DNA of 64,000 bases from Nocardioides cavernaquae (lineage in GTDB: Bacteria > Actinomycetota > Actinomycetes > Propionibacteriales > Nocardioidaceae). A program made the position numbers and the translations under genes. The stretch covers positions 3,038,001 to 3,102,000 of the forward strand of contig NZ_QYRP01000002.1 in the NCBI RefSeq assembly GCF_003600895.1, written 5' to 3'. Shown here in pieces: positions 8,493 through 18,480 of this stretch (position 1 is its first letter; each line of letters starts with the position of its first letter). Below the pieces are notes generated by a model that was given only the letters and a program-made list of their open reading frames with translations, had not been told where the DNA came from and searched no databases.

Positions 8493-9881
8493 TCAGCCGC
8501 GCCGGAGGACGGCCAGGAACATCGCGTCGGTGTTGTCGCGGTGCGGCCACAGCTGCTCGGTGCGCTCGAGGACGACGTCGTCACGAGCGCCGATCACGGC
8601 GTCGACAACGCCCGTCGTCTCGGCAAGCACGGGAGAGCACGTCGCGTAGACGACCACGCCACCCGGGCGGACCGAGTCGAGGGCCGTCGCAAGCAACGCG
8701 CGCTGGAGCGGCAGGAGCTCCTCGATCTCGCCCGCGGTCTTGCGCCACCGCGCCTCGGGGCGACGACGCAGGGCACCCAGACCGGAGCACGGAGCATCGA
8801 CCAGGATCCGGTCGAAGGTCTCCGGCGCCCAGGCCGGACGGAGTCCGTCTCCCGTGACCACTCCGGCGAGACCGGCGGACGACGCGCGGGTGCCGCGCGC
8901 CACCAGCTGCGCGCGGTGGTGCTGGCGCTCGTTGGCGAGCACCGTCGCGCCTCGCTCGGCAGCGATCGCGGCCAGGAGGGCGGTCTTCCCGCCGGGTCCT
9001 GAGCAGAGGTCGAGCCAGAGCTCGTCGCGACCCTCGAGGGGTGCCCCCGCCAACGCGAGCGCGACGAGCTGCGAGCCTTCGTCCTGGACACCGGCACGTC
9101 CCTCGGCAACGGCCGGGATGAGGGAGGGGTCTCCGCCACCCAGCTCGACGGCGTACGGCGAGCGGCCGGTCGCCACTCCGCCCGCCGCTTCGAGCTCGGC
9201 GACTGTGGAAAGACCCGGGCGCGCCACGAGCATGACCCGCGGCGCAGCGTTGTCCGCGGCCAGGAGCGCGTCGAGCTCGGCGGGCATGTCGGCGGGCTTC
9301 GTGGCGGAGAGGGCCTCGGCGAGCGCGTCGACGACCCAGCGCGGGTGCGAGTGCGCGAATGCGGCGAACTCGTGAGCCTTGGTCGGAGCCAGCAACCGGA
9401 TCCACTCGTCGAGCGACTTCTCGCCGATGCGGCGCAGGACCGCGTTGCTGAAGCCGGCCGGTCCCTGGCCGACGCGACCCCGGACCAGGTCGACGGTCGA
9501 GGAGATCGCAGCGTGCGGGGGCACCCGCATGGCGAGGAGCTGGTGCGTGCCGAGGCGCAGCGCGTCGAGCACCTTGGCCTCGATCTTCGTCAGCGGGCGG
9601 GCAGCGCACGCAGCGATGATCGCGTCGTAGGTGCCCTGGCGGCGGATCGTGCCGCTGACCAGCTCGGTGGTGAATGCCGCGTCGCGCCCGCTGAGCTCGT
9701 ACTTCTTGAGCAGCTGCGGCAACGCGAGGTTCGTGTAGGCACCCTCGACGCGGACCGCGAACAGCACGTCGTACGCCGCGGCGCGGGCCGGGTCGACGGC
9801 CGCGCGGGGCTTGGGCGGCTTCCCGCCGGACTTCGGCTGGTTGCCCTGGGAGCGCTTGCCGCCCTTGCGCGGGTCAGCCAT
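8493..9881 (-). CDS. rsmB: 16S rRNA (cytosine-5) methyltransferase, RsmB family
   Basis: Uses S-adenosylmethionine to methylate C967 (E. coli numbering) of 16S rRNA. The 462-residue protein has an N-terminal NusB-like RNA-binding domain (about 28-170) and a C-terminal Rossmann methyltransferase. Visible motifs are the SAM site DLCSGPGGKT at 291-300, the catalytic-pair cysteines Cys365 in PCSGLG and Cys415 in TCSP. The first 28 residues are basic and disordered, a common actinobacterial extension. The start overlaps the end of the MmcQ/YjbR gene by 8 bases. Confidence 0.94.
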   Translation of the reverse strand: MADPRKGGKRSQGNQPKSGGKPPKPRAAVDPARAAAYDVLFAVRVEGAYTNLALPQLLKKYELSGRDAAFTTELVSGTIRRQGTYDAIIAACAARPLTKIEAKVLDALRLGTHQLLAMRVPPHAAISSTVDLVRGRVGQGPAGFSNAVLRRIGEKSLDEWIRLLAPTKAHEFAAFAHSHPRWVVDALAEALSATKPADMPAELDALLAADNAAPRVMLVARPGLSTVAELEAAGGVATGRSPYAVELGGGDPSLIPAVAEGRAGVQDEGSQLVALALAGAPLEGRDELWLDLCSGPGGKTALLAAIAAERGATVLANERQHHRAQLVARGTRASSAGLAGVVTGDGLRPAWAPETFDRILVDAPCSGLGALRRRPEARWRKTAGEIEELLPLQRALLATALDSVRPGGVVVYATCSPVLAETTGVVDAVIGARDDVVLERTEQLWPHRDNTDAMFLAVLRRG

Positions 9882-10326
9882 CGCTCTGCTCCCCTGACCT
9901 CTCGGCGCGGAACGTCGTGGCCCGGAACTGCTTGGCGAGGCGCTTGGGGGCCACCGTCAGCCACGCGTCCTCGATGATCTCGCTCAGTTCGTCGATGTCG
10001 ATCTCTCCCAGTCGGGACTGCTGCACGAGGACCGCGTTGAAGCCGCGGAAGTGGTCAATGGTGAAGAACGGGAGGCGGTCGTCCTCGACGAGGGCCATCT
10101 TCTCGATCTCGGTGGGTGTCCTGATCACCAGCAGGTCGTCGTACATCTCGCCGGACACCGGGTCGACTGCCGTCTTGTGCGGCATCCGGAAGAGGACGAA
10201 CCCCTTGCCCTTCGGCCCCGCCGGCACCTTGTACGTCGGGCGGTCGCCCCAGGTGATGCCGAGCTCCACCTCGGGCAGCGCGCGGCAGAGAAGGTCGATG
10301 TCGTCCGGGGTCGCCGGGCGGGCCAC
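9874..10326 (-). CDS. MmcQ/YjbR-family protein
   Basis: A 150-residue protein of the MmcQ/YjbR family (CyaY-like double-wing fold), often annotated as DNA-binding although its biochemical role is not established. Family signs are LCRALPEVELGITWGDRPTYKV at the N-terminus, FVLFRMPHK and the late DAWLTVAPKRLAKQF. The GTG at 10326 is chosen because it lies one base past the fmt stop; an upstream in-frame start at 10350 would overlap fmt. It sits between fmt and rsmB, which are usually adjacent, so it is an insertion in a translation/RNA-modification cluster. Confidence 0.85.
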   Translation of the reverse strand: MARPATPDDIDLLCRALPEVELGITWGDRPTYKVPAGPKGKGFVLFRMPHKTAVDPVSGEMYDDLLVIRTPTEIEKMALVEDDRLPFFTIDHFRGFNAVLVQQSRLGEIDIDELSEIIEDAWLTVAPKRLAKQFRATTFRAERSGEQSDG

Positions 10327-10327
10327 G

Positions 10328-11257
10328 TCAGTCGCCGAACTTCTCGTCACCCGAGAAGGTGACCCCGCGCGCCCAGTCGGCGGCGTTCATCAGCTTCTTG
10401 CCGAACGCCTTGACCTCGCCGAGCTTCACGACGTTGCTCCCGGTGCCGACGTACACCGCGTTCTTGGTGACCTCGATCTGCCCGGGGGCGAGCGAGCCGG
10501 TCGCACCGATCGTGACCGGCCCGATCTTGATCCGCTCACCGCCGAACGTGGTCCACGCGCCCGGGAACGGTGTGCAGGCGCGGATCCGGCGGTCCACTCC
10601 GACGGCAGGCTCGCGCCAGACGATCCGGGCGTCGTCGACGAGGATCTTGGGGGCGTAGGACAGCAAACCCTCAGTCTGCTGCTCGCGCTCATCGAGCTGA
10701 CCGTCCTCGATGCCGTCGAGGGTCGCGACCAGAAGGCCGGCACCACCCTCGGCGAGCCGGCCGAGGAGGTCGCCGGCGGTGTCGGTGTCGCGGACGCGCT
10801 CGGTCATCAGTCCATAGGTCGGACCGGCGTCGAGCTCCTTGACGATCCGGAACGTCGTGGCACCGGTGATCTCGTCTCCGGCCCAGATCGAGTGCTGCAC
10901 CGGCGCCGCGCCACGCCAGGCCGGCAGCAGGGAGAAGTGCAGGTTGACCCAGCCACGCGACGGGATGTCGAGCGCCGACTGCGGAAGCAGCGCGCCGTAG
11001 GCGACGACGGGACAGCAGTCGGGCTCGAGCGCCTTCAGCGCGGCCTGGAACTCCGGGTCGCGCGGGTGCTCCGGCTTCATCACCGGCACTCCCAGCTCCT
11101 CGGCACGCACCGCGACGGGCGACGCCACGAGCTTCCGCCCACGCCCGGCAGGGGCGTCGGGGCGAGTGATCACGCCGACGAGCTCGTGACGCGATGCTGC
11201 GATCGCCTCGAGGGCGGGAACCGCAACCTCGGGAGTGCCCGCGAAGACAACGCGCAT
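10328..11257 (-). CDS. fmt: Methionyl-tRNA formyltransferase
   Basis: Transfers a formyl group from 10-formyltetrahydrofolate to Met-tRNAfMet for initiation. The 309-residue protein has the N-terminal Rossmann domain beginning [18 protein letters not shown], the signature [17 protein letters not shown] with the catalytic Asn/His region, and a C-terminal tRNA-binding domain with [10 protein letters not shown]. Its ATG overlaps the def stop by one base (TGATG), matching the biochemical partnership: deformylase later removes the group Fmt adds. Confidence 0.96.
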   Translation of the reverse strand: MRVVFAGTPEVAVPALEAIAASRHELVGVITRPDAPAGRGRKLVASPVAVRAEELGVPVMKPEHPRDPEFQAALKALEPDCCPVVAYGALLPQSALDIPSRGWVNLHFSLLPAWRGAAPVQHSIWAGDEITGATTFRIVKELDAGPTYGLMTERVRDTDTAGDLLGRLAEGGAGLLVATLDGIEDGQLDEREQQTEGLLSYAPKILVDDARIVWREPAVGVDRRIRACTPFPGAWTTFGGERIKIGPVTIGATGSLAPGQIEVTKNAVYVGTGSNVVKLGEVKAFGKKLMNAADWARGVTFSGDEKFGD

Positions 11258-11805
11258 CAGAAGCCGAACCCGTTGGTGCGGTGCGGGGACACCTTGATCG
11301 TCGGCTGGCCGCCGTCGCCGAACCAGTCGGACTCCCGGATCTGGCGCATGGCGGCCTTGCGGGCATCGGAGTCGAGCTTGTCGATGAACAGGATCCCGTC
11401 GAGGTGATCGGTCTCGTGCTGGATCGCGCGGGCGAGCAGCTCGGAGCCGTTGATGGTGACCGGCTCGCCGTGCATGTTGAACCCCTGGGCGACCACCGAC
11501 ATCGCGCGCTTGCAGTCATAGGTGAGCTCGGGAAGGGAGAGACACCCCTCGAGCCCGTCCTGGATCTCCTGCGAGAGCTCGAGCGTCGGGTTGATCAGGT
11601 GGCCGACCTCGCCGTCGACGTACCAGGTGAAGACCCGGGCCGAGACACCGATCTGGGGCGCCGCGAGCCCGGCGCCCGGGGCGTCGAGCATGGTGTCGGT
11701 CAGGTCCTGCACGAGCCGCTGGAGCTCGCGGTCGAACGTGGTGACCTCGGCCGCGCGCTGGCGCAGCACCGGGTCACCGAAAAGACGAATCGGCTGAACA
11801 GCCAC
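11257..11805 (-). CDS. def: Peptide deformylase
   Basis: Iron or zinc hydrolase that removes the formyl group from nascent protein N-termini. All three family motifs are present: [17 protein letters not shown] (metal-binding Cys) and [12 protein letters not shown] (two His ligands and the catalytic Glu). Length is 182 residues. The GTG at 11805 is preferred because AAGGAG stands 4-9 bases before it on the minus strand and the N-terminus [14 protein letters not shown] is typical; longer frames read through the priA end. It is translationally linked to fmt. Confidence 0.95.
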   Translation of the reverse strand: MAVQPIRLFGDPVLRQRAAEVTTFDRELQRLVQDLTDTMLDAPGAGLAAPQIGVSARVFTWYVDGEVGHLINPTLELSQEIQDGLEGCLSLPELTYDCKRAMSVVAQGFNMHGEPVTINGSELLARAIQHETDHLDGILFIDKLDSDARKAAMRQIRESDWFGDGGQPTIKVSPHRTNGFGF

Positions 11806-11854
11806 GGTTCTCCTTCGGCGGGGTACGCGGCCGATTCTAGAGGCTCGTCGTTCC

Positions 11855-13897
11855 CTACAGAGCCTGCGGATCGACGTGGACCCGCACCGCATCCAGCTTG
11901 CGGGCCGAGCGGAGCCGCTGCATCTCCCGGAGCGCCGCGCTGAGCTCGGGACCGACAGCACGAGGGACCCGGACGACCGTCCGCGACTCCCCCGCGTCGC
12001 CGTGCGGGACCGGCCCGAGCGACTCCGCCCCGTCGGGCAGGGAGAGCAGGGTGACGGCGTCATCGACGGCCCCCGGGCTGCCGGTGATCGTGGCCAGCCG
12101 GCACGCGGGCGGCAGGTGCGCCGAGGCCCGGTCTGCCAGCTCCCGCTCGGCGAACCCGGCCGGATCCCAGCGGACCAGCGCCTGCAGCACGGGATCGGCC
12201 GGATCGCCGACCACCAGAACGCGTCCACCCGATCGGGCCAGCGCGGCTGCGCCGAGCCAGCGCCGCAACGCCTCCTCGCGCACCCGCAGGTCGGGGCGCG
12301 ACAACGCCAGCCAGGCGTCGAGCAGCAGCACCGCGGCGTAGCCGCCCTCGGCCACCGGCTCGGCTCCGGGGGTCGCCACGACGATGGAGGGCCGGCCCGG
12401 CACGCTCGCGCGCACCCGGTCTCCGGCTGATGTCAGGACCGGGATCGACGGGAACGCCCGTCCCAGCTCCTCGGCAGTGCGCGACTCCCCCACGACCGGC
12501 GCACGCAGCCCTCGGTGCCCGCAGGTCGGACAGGCCCAGGCGGCGTCGACGGTCCCGCACCAGCCGCAGGTGGGTGGCTCCGCCGGCCCCCCGAGCCGCA
12601 ACGGCCCGGTGCACGACGAGCAGCGCGCGGGCGTCCGGCACCGCTCGCAGGCCAGGGAGGCTGCGTAGCCGGATCGAGGCGTCTGGACGAGCACCGGCCC
12701 GGTGGCGAGCGCAGACCGGAGCAGCTGGTGGGCCTGCTGCGGCAATCGGCTCGCGCGAGCGTGCGGGTCGCGCTCGAGCTCGCGGTCCGTGGCCCCGGCC
12801 ACGGCAACCGTGACCGCGGCACGGATCAGCGCACGGTCAGGAGCGATCTCCTGCGCCCACCCCGTCCGGAGCAACAGGTCGGCCTCGACCGTGCGGGCGA
12901 ACCCGCCGACCAGCGCGCCACAGCCCTCGACCTCGGCGCGGGTCAGCAGCACCTCGCGCGTGTGGGGGTAAGGCGCCCGGGGCTCCGCGAAGAGGTCGTC
13001 GCCGTCGTCCCAGATGGCGACCAGCCCGAGGTCATGGACCGGCGCGAACGCCGCGGCGCGGGTGCCGACGACGATGCGGCGCGCGCCGCGGGCGATGCTG
13101 AGGAAGTCGCGGTAGCGCTGCGCCGGCCCGCTGTCGGCCACCAGCGCGACATGGTGCCCGGGCCCGAGCAGCGTGGTCAGCGCGGCATCCACCCGGGCGA
13201 CGTCCTTGCCGTCCGGCACGCAGAGCAGCGCTCCGCGCCCCGAGGAGTACGCCGCGACAGCGGCGTGGGCGAGCAGCAGCGGCCAGTCAGCCCCGGGGCC
13301 AGCCCCGAAGACGGCGCGCGGGTCTCCGCCGGCCGCGAGGGCACGCACGAACCCCTCGCCTGCCGGATAGGGCGACCACGCCGTCGCAGCCGCTGCGGGG
13401 TCGAGCGCAACCTCAGGCGCTGGGACCGAGGCCTCCTTCTCCGTCGTCGCATGGCGCGGTGGAACCGCCAGCCGCAACACGTCGGCGCGCGATCCCGCGT
13501 AGCGCTCCGCGACCCGACCCACGAGCTCGAGCACCGACGGACGGAGCACCGGCTCGGAGCTGACCACGCGCCGCAGCGGCGCGAGCCGACCGCTGTGGTC
13601 GCTCTCGGCGGCTCGCTCCACCACGAATGCGTCGACGTCCTGCCCGGCGAAGCGGACCTTCACCCGCGTGCCCGGCCGTGCCACCTCGGCCATCGTGGCG
13701 GGCACCAGGTAGTCGAAGGTGCGGTCGAGGTGGGCCAACGGAAGGTCCACGAGCACCCTCGCGACCGGGTCGAACTCGGCCGCCGCCACGGGTGCCGTGG
13801 CCTTCGCCGCACCACGTGAGCGCTTGACCGAGGCGCGCACGAGCGCTGGCACCAGCTCGGGTGCCAGCTCGCCCTGCGCATCGTCGTACTCGGTCAC
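11855..13897 (-). CDS. priA: PriA-like primosomal protein, probably without helicase activity
   Basis: Homologue of the replication-restart helicase PriA, 680 residues. The N-terminal DNA-binding domain is recognisable (FDPVARVLVDLPLAHLDRTFDYLVP, about residues 40-65). The zinc-binding insert is intact with eight cysteines in CxxC pairs (CERC, CSSC, CGWC, CPTC). The helicase motifs are degenerate: the Walker A loop is replaced by a segment with no GKT/S, and the DEEH box by WDDGDD. This is known for actinobacterial PriA, which is thought to lack helicase activity. It lies in the usual place near metK, def and fmt, although here an M4 peptidase separates it from metK. Confidence 0.88.
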   Translation of the reverse strand: MTEYDDAQGELAPELVPALVRASVKRSRGAAKATAPVAAAEFDPVARVLVDLPLAHLDRTFDYLVPATMAEVARPGTRVKVRFAGQDVDAFVVERAAESDHSGRLAPLRRVVSSEPVLRPSVLELVGRVAERYAGSRADVLRLAVPPRHATTEKEASVPAPEVALDPAAAATAWSPYPAGEGFVRALAAGGDPRAVFGAGPGADWPLLLAHAAVAAYSSGRGALLCVPDGKDVARVDAALTTLLGPGHHVALVADSGPAQRYRDFLSIARGARRIVVGTRAAAFAPVHDLGLVAIWDDGDDLFAEPRAPYPHTREVLLTRAEVEGCGALVGGFARTVEADLLLRTGWAQEIAPDRALIRAAVTVAVAGATDRELERDPHARASRLPQQAHQLLRSALATGPVLVQTPRSGYAASLACERCRTPARCSSCTGPLRLGGPAEPPTCGWCGTVDAAWACPTCGHRGLRAPVVGESRTAEELGRAFPSIPVLTSAGDRVRASVPGRPSIVVATPGAEPVAEGGYAAVLLLDAWLALSRPDLRVREEALRRWLGAAALARSGGRVLVVGDPADPVLQALVRWDPAGFAERELADRASAHLPPACRLATITGSPGAVDDAVTLLSLPDGAESLGPVPHGDAGESRTVVRVPRAVGPELSAALREMQRLRSARKLDAVRVHVDPQAL

Positions 13898-13959
13898 GCG
13901 GTCATCCTGTCAGCCCTCGCCGACACGGTGACGCGCGCGACCGGCGCCGCTGTGGAAAG

Positions 13960-16900
13960 TCAGCGAACGGTGACGGTGCGGGCCGCGGACCAGGTCCGCA
14001 GCCAACCGGTCGTGCCAGAGAGCCAACCTGCCACGTGGAACCGGTAGGCGCGCTTGCCGCGGGTCGCGGTGACCTTGGCGACGAGCTTCCCGGTGCTGGC
14101 GGACTTCGCGGTGACCGTCGAGCCATCGCTCCGCTTCAGGGTGCGCCACGTGGTGGTCCCCGCCGGGAGGTACTGCACCGTCGCGACATGGCTGGCGAGC
14201 ACGGCACCACCCGGGATCCGGGTCACGTAACCGGTCAGCGTCAGCGTCGTCCGCGCCCGGACCGAGGTGGGCAGGGCACCGAGTGACACCGCACGCCCCG
14301 CGAGCGTCCGCCGGACCTCAGCGCTCTTCGTCCCGCTGACGCCGAGGCTCCGGATCGCATAGGTGAACGAGGTGTTGCCGGGAACGGTGTGACTGATCGC
14401 ACCCGCCCAGGCGTACGTCCACTTCTTGCCGTCCGAGCGGGTGACCTCGTAACTGGTCACACCACTCCCCACGGTTCCCGGAGGTCCCCAGCTCAGCGTC
14501 GCGGAGAGCGCCGTGGTCGACGGCCTCACCGTGAAGCCCGCCGGAGCCCCGGGGGCGATCGCAGGAGTCCCGGTCGGGCCAGGGCTCGATGTCGGCGAGG
14601 TGGTCGATGTCGGCGAGGTCGTGACGGTCGGAGTCACCGTCGCGGTCGGCGTCACCGTCGCGGTCGGCGTCGCCGAGGCGGTCGCGGTCGGGCTCGCCGT
14701 CTCCGTCGGCGAGGCGGTCTCCGTCGGCGAGGCGGTCTCGGTCGGGCTCGCACTCCCCGTGGGCGACGCGGACGTGGTCGGGCTCGCACTCGCCGTCGGC
14801 GAGGCGGACGTGGTCGGGCTCGGGGTCACTGCCGGATCGCAGGTGTAGACCTCGATGTCGTCGAGGAACCAGGGCAGGAACGCGTACGACTCATCGGTGT
14901 TCAGGGTGAACTGCGGCCGCACGGGGTAGCCGGCGAACGGCGACAGGTCGAGCCGGCTCGCGACCCATCCGCGGGAGTCGCCGCCGAAGGCGAGACGCCC
15001 CTGGGCGGGGTTCCCCCATCCGCTCTTGATCGTCTGCTGCGGGCCGTTCACCCACGAGGACGCGGGAAAGGTCTCCGCCGCCAGCGGCCCGTAGGGGGAC
15101 TCGATGAACTCCACCGTGCCGGCGTCGTAGAACTCGCCGGCGTACGTGTCGAGGAAGCGCCACTGCTGGAAGCGCAGGTACGCCGGCTGTCCCGCGGGCA
15201 GCACGACCGGGCTGACAGCCGCGAGCGATGTCGCGGAGCTCGGCTGCGTGCCGCCGTTGTGCCAGGCGTCGTGGCCCGAGTGGGAGTTGGCGCCGAAGTA
15301 GGGATCGGCCAGCCGGGTCCAGTTCGGGGATGCGGAGCTGAACGCATCGGGGTCAGCTTCGCTGGAGAGCAGCACCCGGCGGGTCAGACCGTCGGGGCAT
15401 GCCTCGGGAGCGTCGGCGGGCTGCGCTGCCTTGGCCGGGGTGATCGCGAGCTCCGTCGCCAGTCCGGCCTCGTGCACCTGCGTGCAGTCGGCCGCGGTGA
15501 CTCCGGACGTGCCGATGAGGTCACTGCAGGCCTGGTCCAGCACCCGGCCCAGGTCCGCGAAGTCGCTGCCCGGGACGAGGCGCTGCAGGACCTGCCACCA
15601 CAGACGAGCCGACTTGGCAGTGGTCGGGTCGGCGCCGTCGATGCCGGCGACGGTGCGACCGTTGAAGGTGCCGCCCTGCGAAGCGAGATGGAACGTCTTC
15701 AGGAGCACGCCACTGTTGCTGTGCACGCCGGCGTTGTCGTTGAGGTCGGTCGAGTACAGCGCGCTGCTCGTCCGGTCCGGCTGCCCCTTCGAGGCCGGGT
15801 CGGACATGCTCCGCAGCGCACCACCCGGAGCCTGCTCTCCCAGGAGCCAGACGTCCGCGGGCTCACCCGCCATGGCCAGTCGTCGGTCGACCTGCTCGCC
15901 CATGACGTCCGCGAGCCCCTCGTTGATCGCCCCGGACTGGCCCCAGTAGAAGAGGTTGGCGTGCTTCTCGATGACTCCGTGGGTCAGCTCGTGGCCCACG
16001 ACGTCGTCGATGGTCCAGCCGGCTCCGGTGTACATCTGCTGGTTGAACCAGAAGGCGTTCTGCATCGGGCAGGTGTCGCCGGACTCGCAGTAGCGCACTG
16101 TCGCCGCCAGCCGCTTGGTGCCGCCGATGGTGCGACCCAGCAGCGCGGTCAGGTCCAGGCCGGCGACATCGGCGTAGAACGCCGCCGTCGCGCCGAGCTC
16201 GTCGAACGCCCGATTGACGTCCGCCACCGCCGAGACCGGACCGGTCTCCGTGCGCGCGAAGCCGGACTCACAGGTCGTCGTGTAGCTGTTCAGCACGTTC
16301 GCGTTGTCACAAACGGCGCGGTCGAGCGCCTCGCTGCGATCGATGTCGGCGACGATCGCGCCGCTCTGGTCGTCGACGAGCACCGACCGCGCGGTGCCGG
16401 GGCCCGACGAGACGTTGAAGCTCCAGACGGAGTGGCGCCCGAGCGTCGGGTCCGCTCCGATCACAGCCGGGTCGTAGATCGCGCGTCCGTCGCGGACCAC
16501 CCGGAGCCGCTCACCGTCACCGGACCGGCGTGCGACGACGCCGCGGGCGGTCTGTGCCGCTGTCGCCTCGGAGATCTTGACCGCCGGCACCGACTCGGCT
16601 TCGCTGACGTCGGCCAGGACGGACCGCAGCTGGCCGTCCGGACCGGTCTCGACGCTGACGCCCGAGCCGAGCACGGGAACACCGTCGATGTCCTGGCGGA
16701 AGATCGTGACGTGGTTGTGGACGGTGGCGTGCTTCCGGGCGACGGTCAACCGGGAACCGGGACCATCGAGCCCGAAGGCCGGACCGTACCTCCGGACATG
16801 GGCGGAGGCTGCGTCGTGCGGGGACAGGCCGGGCGTGACATCGGGATTGCGCACCTCGGAGCCGCTCCCGGTCCCGAGCCAGCGCAGGTCGCCGTCTGCG

Positions 16901-17058
16901 CCCGCGGCCTGCGTGCTGTTGCCCACCGCGTCAGCAGCGAGCCTTCCGTGGGCGACGGACGCGGGCGTCTCCGGGTCATCGGACCAGGTTGCCCCCGGCA
17001 CGAGAAGGAGGGCCGACCCCATTGCGAGCGCAACCGCTCCACGAACCATCTTCGACAC
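13960..17058 (-). CDS. Secreted M4-family (thermolysin-like) zinc metallopeptidase with Ser/Thr/Pro linker and FN3-like domain
   Basis: A 1032-residue exported endopeptidase. After a signal peptide (about 1-25) comes an FTP/propeptide region (about 60-245), then the M4 catalytic domain: HELTH at 356-360, third zinc ligand Glu380 at the thermolysin spacing of 24, and the catalytic His446 in GVHSNSG. A C-terminal jelly-roll-like segment follows, then a long linker built from SPTxTASPT repeats, an FN3-like domain and a final beta domain. GTG 17058 is chosen for the GGGAG seven bases upstream; ATG 17049 is possible. It sits between priA and metK, which are otherwise close neighbours, so it looks inserted. 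Confidence 0.92.
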   Translation of the reverse strand: MSKMVRGAVALAMGSALLLVPGATWSDDPETPASVAHGRLAADAVGNSTQAAGADGDLRWLGTGSGSEVRNPDVTPGLSPHDAASAHVRRYGPAFGLDGPGSRLTVARKHATVHNHVTIFRQDIDGVPVLGSGVSVETGPDGQLRSVLADVSEAESVPAVKISEATAAQTARGVVARRSGDGERLRVVRDGRAIYDPAVIGADPTLGRHSVWSFNVSSGPGTARSVLVDDQSGAIVADIDRSEALDRAVCDNANVLNSYTTTCESGFARTETGPVSAVADVNRAFDELGATAAFYADVAGLDLTALLGRTIGGTKRLAATVRYCESGDTCPMQNAFWFNQQMYTGAGWTIDDVVGHELTHGVIEKHANLFYWGQSGAINEGLADVMGEQVDRRLAMAGEPADVWLLGEQAPGGALRSMSDPASKGQPDRTSSALYSTDLNDNAGVHSNSGVLLKTFHLASQGGTFNGRTVAGIDGADPTTAKSARLWWQVLQRLVPGSDFADLGRVLDQACSDLIGTSGVTAADCTQVHEAGLATELAITPAKAAQPADAPEACPDGLTRRVLLSSEADPDAFSSASPNWTRLADPYFGANSHSGHDAWHNGGTQPSSATSLAAVSPVVLPAGQPAYLRFQQWRFLDTYAGEFYDAGTVEFIESPYGPLAAETFPASSWVNGPQQTIKSGWGNPAQGRLAFGGDSRGWVASRLDLSPFAGYPVRPQFTLNTDESYAFLPWFLDDIEVYTCDPAVTPSPTTSASPTASASPTTSASPTGSASPTETASPTETASPTETASPTATASATPTATVTPTATVTPTVTTSPTSTTSPTSSPGPTGTPAIAPGAPAGFTVRPSTTALSATLSWGPPGTVGSGVTSYEVTRSDGKKWTYAWAGAISHTVPGNTSFTYAIRSLGVSGTKSAEVRRTLAGRAVSLGALPTSVRARTTLTLTGYVTRIPGGAVLASHVATVQYLPAGTTTWRTLKRSDGSTVTAKSASTGKLVAKVTATRGKRAYRFHVAGWLSGTTGWLRTWSAARTVTVR

Positions 17059-17161
17059 TGAGCACGTCTCCCGTTCACGCGCCCCGTGCGCAGCCGCAGT
17101 CTAGGGAGGTCCATGCCCCGAATGTGGCGGAATGCGCGCGACGCGGCCGTCGAGGAACGAC

Positions 17162-17192
17162 AACGCCGCCCATGCGGTGCATGGGCGGCGTG
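17162..17192 (-). terminator. Terminator-like hairpin after metK
   Basis: ACGCCGCCCATG and CATGGGCGGCGT form a perfect 12-bp stem around the loop CGGTG, starting 10 bases after the metK stop. There is no clear T-tract, as is common for terminators of high-GC actinobacteria. Confidence 0.65.
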
Positions 17193-17201
17193 TCGGTTGG
17201 A

Positions 17202-18401
17202 TCAGATGCCGGCGGCGGCCTTCAGGGCCTCGGCCCGGTCGGTGCGCTCCCAGGTGAACTCGGGAAGCTCGCGGCCGAAGTGACCGTACGCCGCGGTCTT
17301 GGCGTAGATCGGACGCAGCAGGTCGAGGTCACGCAGGATGGCGCCGGGACGCAGGTCGAAGACCTGGAGCACGGCTTCCTGGATCTTCTCGTCCGCGATG
17401 ACGCCGGTGCCGAAGGTCTCGACGAAGACACCAACGGGCTTGGCAACGCCGATGGCGTAGGCAACCTGGACCTCGGCACGACGGGCGAGGCCCGCGGCGA
17501 CGATGTTCTTGGCGACCCAGCGCATCGCGTAGGCGGCCGAGCGGTCGACCTTCGACGGGTCCTTGCCAGAGAACGCGCCGCCACCGTGGCGCGCCATGCC
17601 GCCGTAGGTGTCGACGATGATCTTGCGACCGGTCAGGCCGGCGTCACCCATCGGGCCACCGACGACGAAGCGACCGGTCGGGTTGATGAAGAGCTTGTAG
17701 CCGTCGAAGGGCACGAGGCTCTTGAACTGCTCGAGAACCGGCTCGATGACGTGCGCGGTGATGTCCTTGGCCAGGGTCTCCTGGTCGACGTCCTCCGCGT
17801 GCTGCGTCGAAAGCACGACGGTGTCGATGCGGATGGCGCGGTCGTCCTCGTCGTACTCGACGGTCACCTGGGTCTTGCCGTCGGGACGGAGGTAGGGAAG
17901 CGTGCCGTCCTTGCGGACCGCGGTCAGGCGCTCGGCGAGCGTCTGCGCCATCTTGATCGGCAGCGGGAAGAGCTCCGGGGTGTCGTCGCAGGCGTAGCCG
18001 AACATCAGGCCCTGGTCGCCGGCGCCCTGGCGGTCGAGCTCGTCGCCCGAGCCGTCGACCCGCTCCTCGAAGGCGTCGTCAACGCCCTGAGCGATGTCGG
18101 CCGACTGCGCGCCGATGGCGATCTGAACACCACAGGAGGCACCGTCGAAGCCCTTGTCGGAGGCGTCGTAGCCGATGTCGAGGATCTTCTGGCGCACGAG
18201 CTGCGCGATCGGCGCGTACGTCGAGGTGGTGACCTCGCCTGCGACGACGACCAGGCCGGTGGTCACAAGGGTCTCGACCGCGACCCGGCTCTTGGGGTCG
18301 TCGGTGAGAAGAGCGTCGAGGATCGTGTCGCTGATCTGGTCAGCGATCTTGTCCGGGTGACCCTCGGTCACGGACTCCGAGGTGAAGAGGCGTCCAGCCA
18401 C
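17202..18401 (-). CDS. metK: S-adenosylmethionine synthetase
   Basis: Makes S-adenosylmethionine from methionine and ATP. The 399-residue product has the ATP-binding start [19 protein letters not shown], the flexible-loop region [14 protein letters not shown], and the signature [19 protein letters not shown]. The GTG at 18401 gives the conserved N-terminus [17 protein letters not shown]; earlier in-frame starts would read through the intergenic region and into coaBC. The leader carries a T-rich stretch but no SAM riboswitch that I can recognise. It follows coaBC, gmk, rpoZ and mihF as in most actinobacteria. Confidence 0.97.
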   Translation of the reverse strand: MAGRLFTSESVTEGHPDKIADQISDTILDALLTDDPKSRVAVETLVTTGLVVVAGEVTTSTYAPIAQLVRQKILDIGYDASDKGFDGASCGVQIAIGAQSADIAQGVDDAFEERVDGSGDELDRQGAGDQGLMFGYACDDTPELFPLPIKMAQTLAERLTAVRKDGTLPYLRPDGKTQVTVEYDEDDRAIRIDTVVLSTQHAEDVDQETLAKDITAHVIEPVLEQFKSLVPFDGYKLFINPTGRFVVGGPMGDAGLTGRKIIVDTYGGMARHGGGAFSGKDPSKVDRSAAYAMRWVAKNIVAAGLARRAEVQVAYAIGVAKPVGVFVETFGTGVIADEKIQEAVLQVFDLRPGAILRDLDLLRPIYAKTAAYGHFGRELPEFTWERTDRAEALKAAAGI

Positions 18402-18451
18402 AGTTAAAAACCCACTCCCAAGTAGAGGTGTGTGATGTTGCTCAAAGGGTA

Positions 18452-18480
18452 GACGCCGCTCACGGCCCCCGGCGGGCGTC
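18452..18480 (-). terminator. Possible hairpin after coaBC
   Basis: GACGCC (18452-18457) can pair with GGCGTC (18475-18480) just beyond the coaBC stop. The stem is short and has no T-run, so it may only weaken read-through into metK. Confidence 0.3.

Noticed and set aside
14389..17061. 890-codon open frame antisense to the M4 peptidase
   Set aside because: Shadow of the GC-rich coding strand; the peptidase has intact catalytic motifs and a signal peptide.
17059..17100. GTTCAC unit (GTTCACGCGCC) upstream of the M4 peptidase
   Set aside because: Single unit, without an 11-base partner, and in the opposite orientation to the gene; not counted as a PHO box.
18402..18450. Possible SAM riboswitch ahead of metK
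   Set aside because: Only about 80 bases lie between coaBC and metK and none of the conserved SAM-I, SAM-II or SAM-IV blocks is found.
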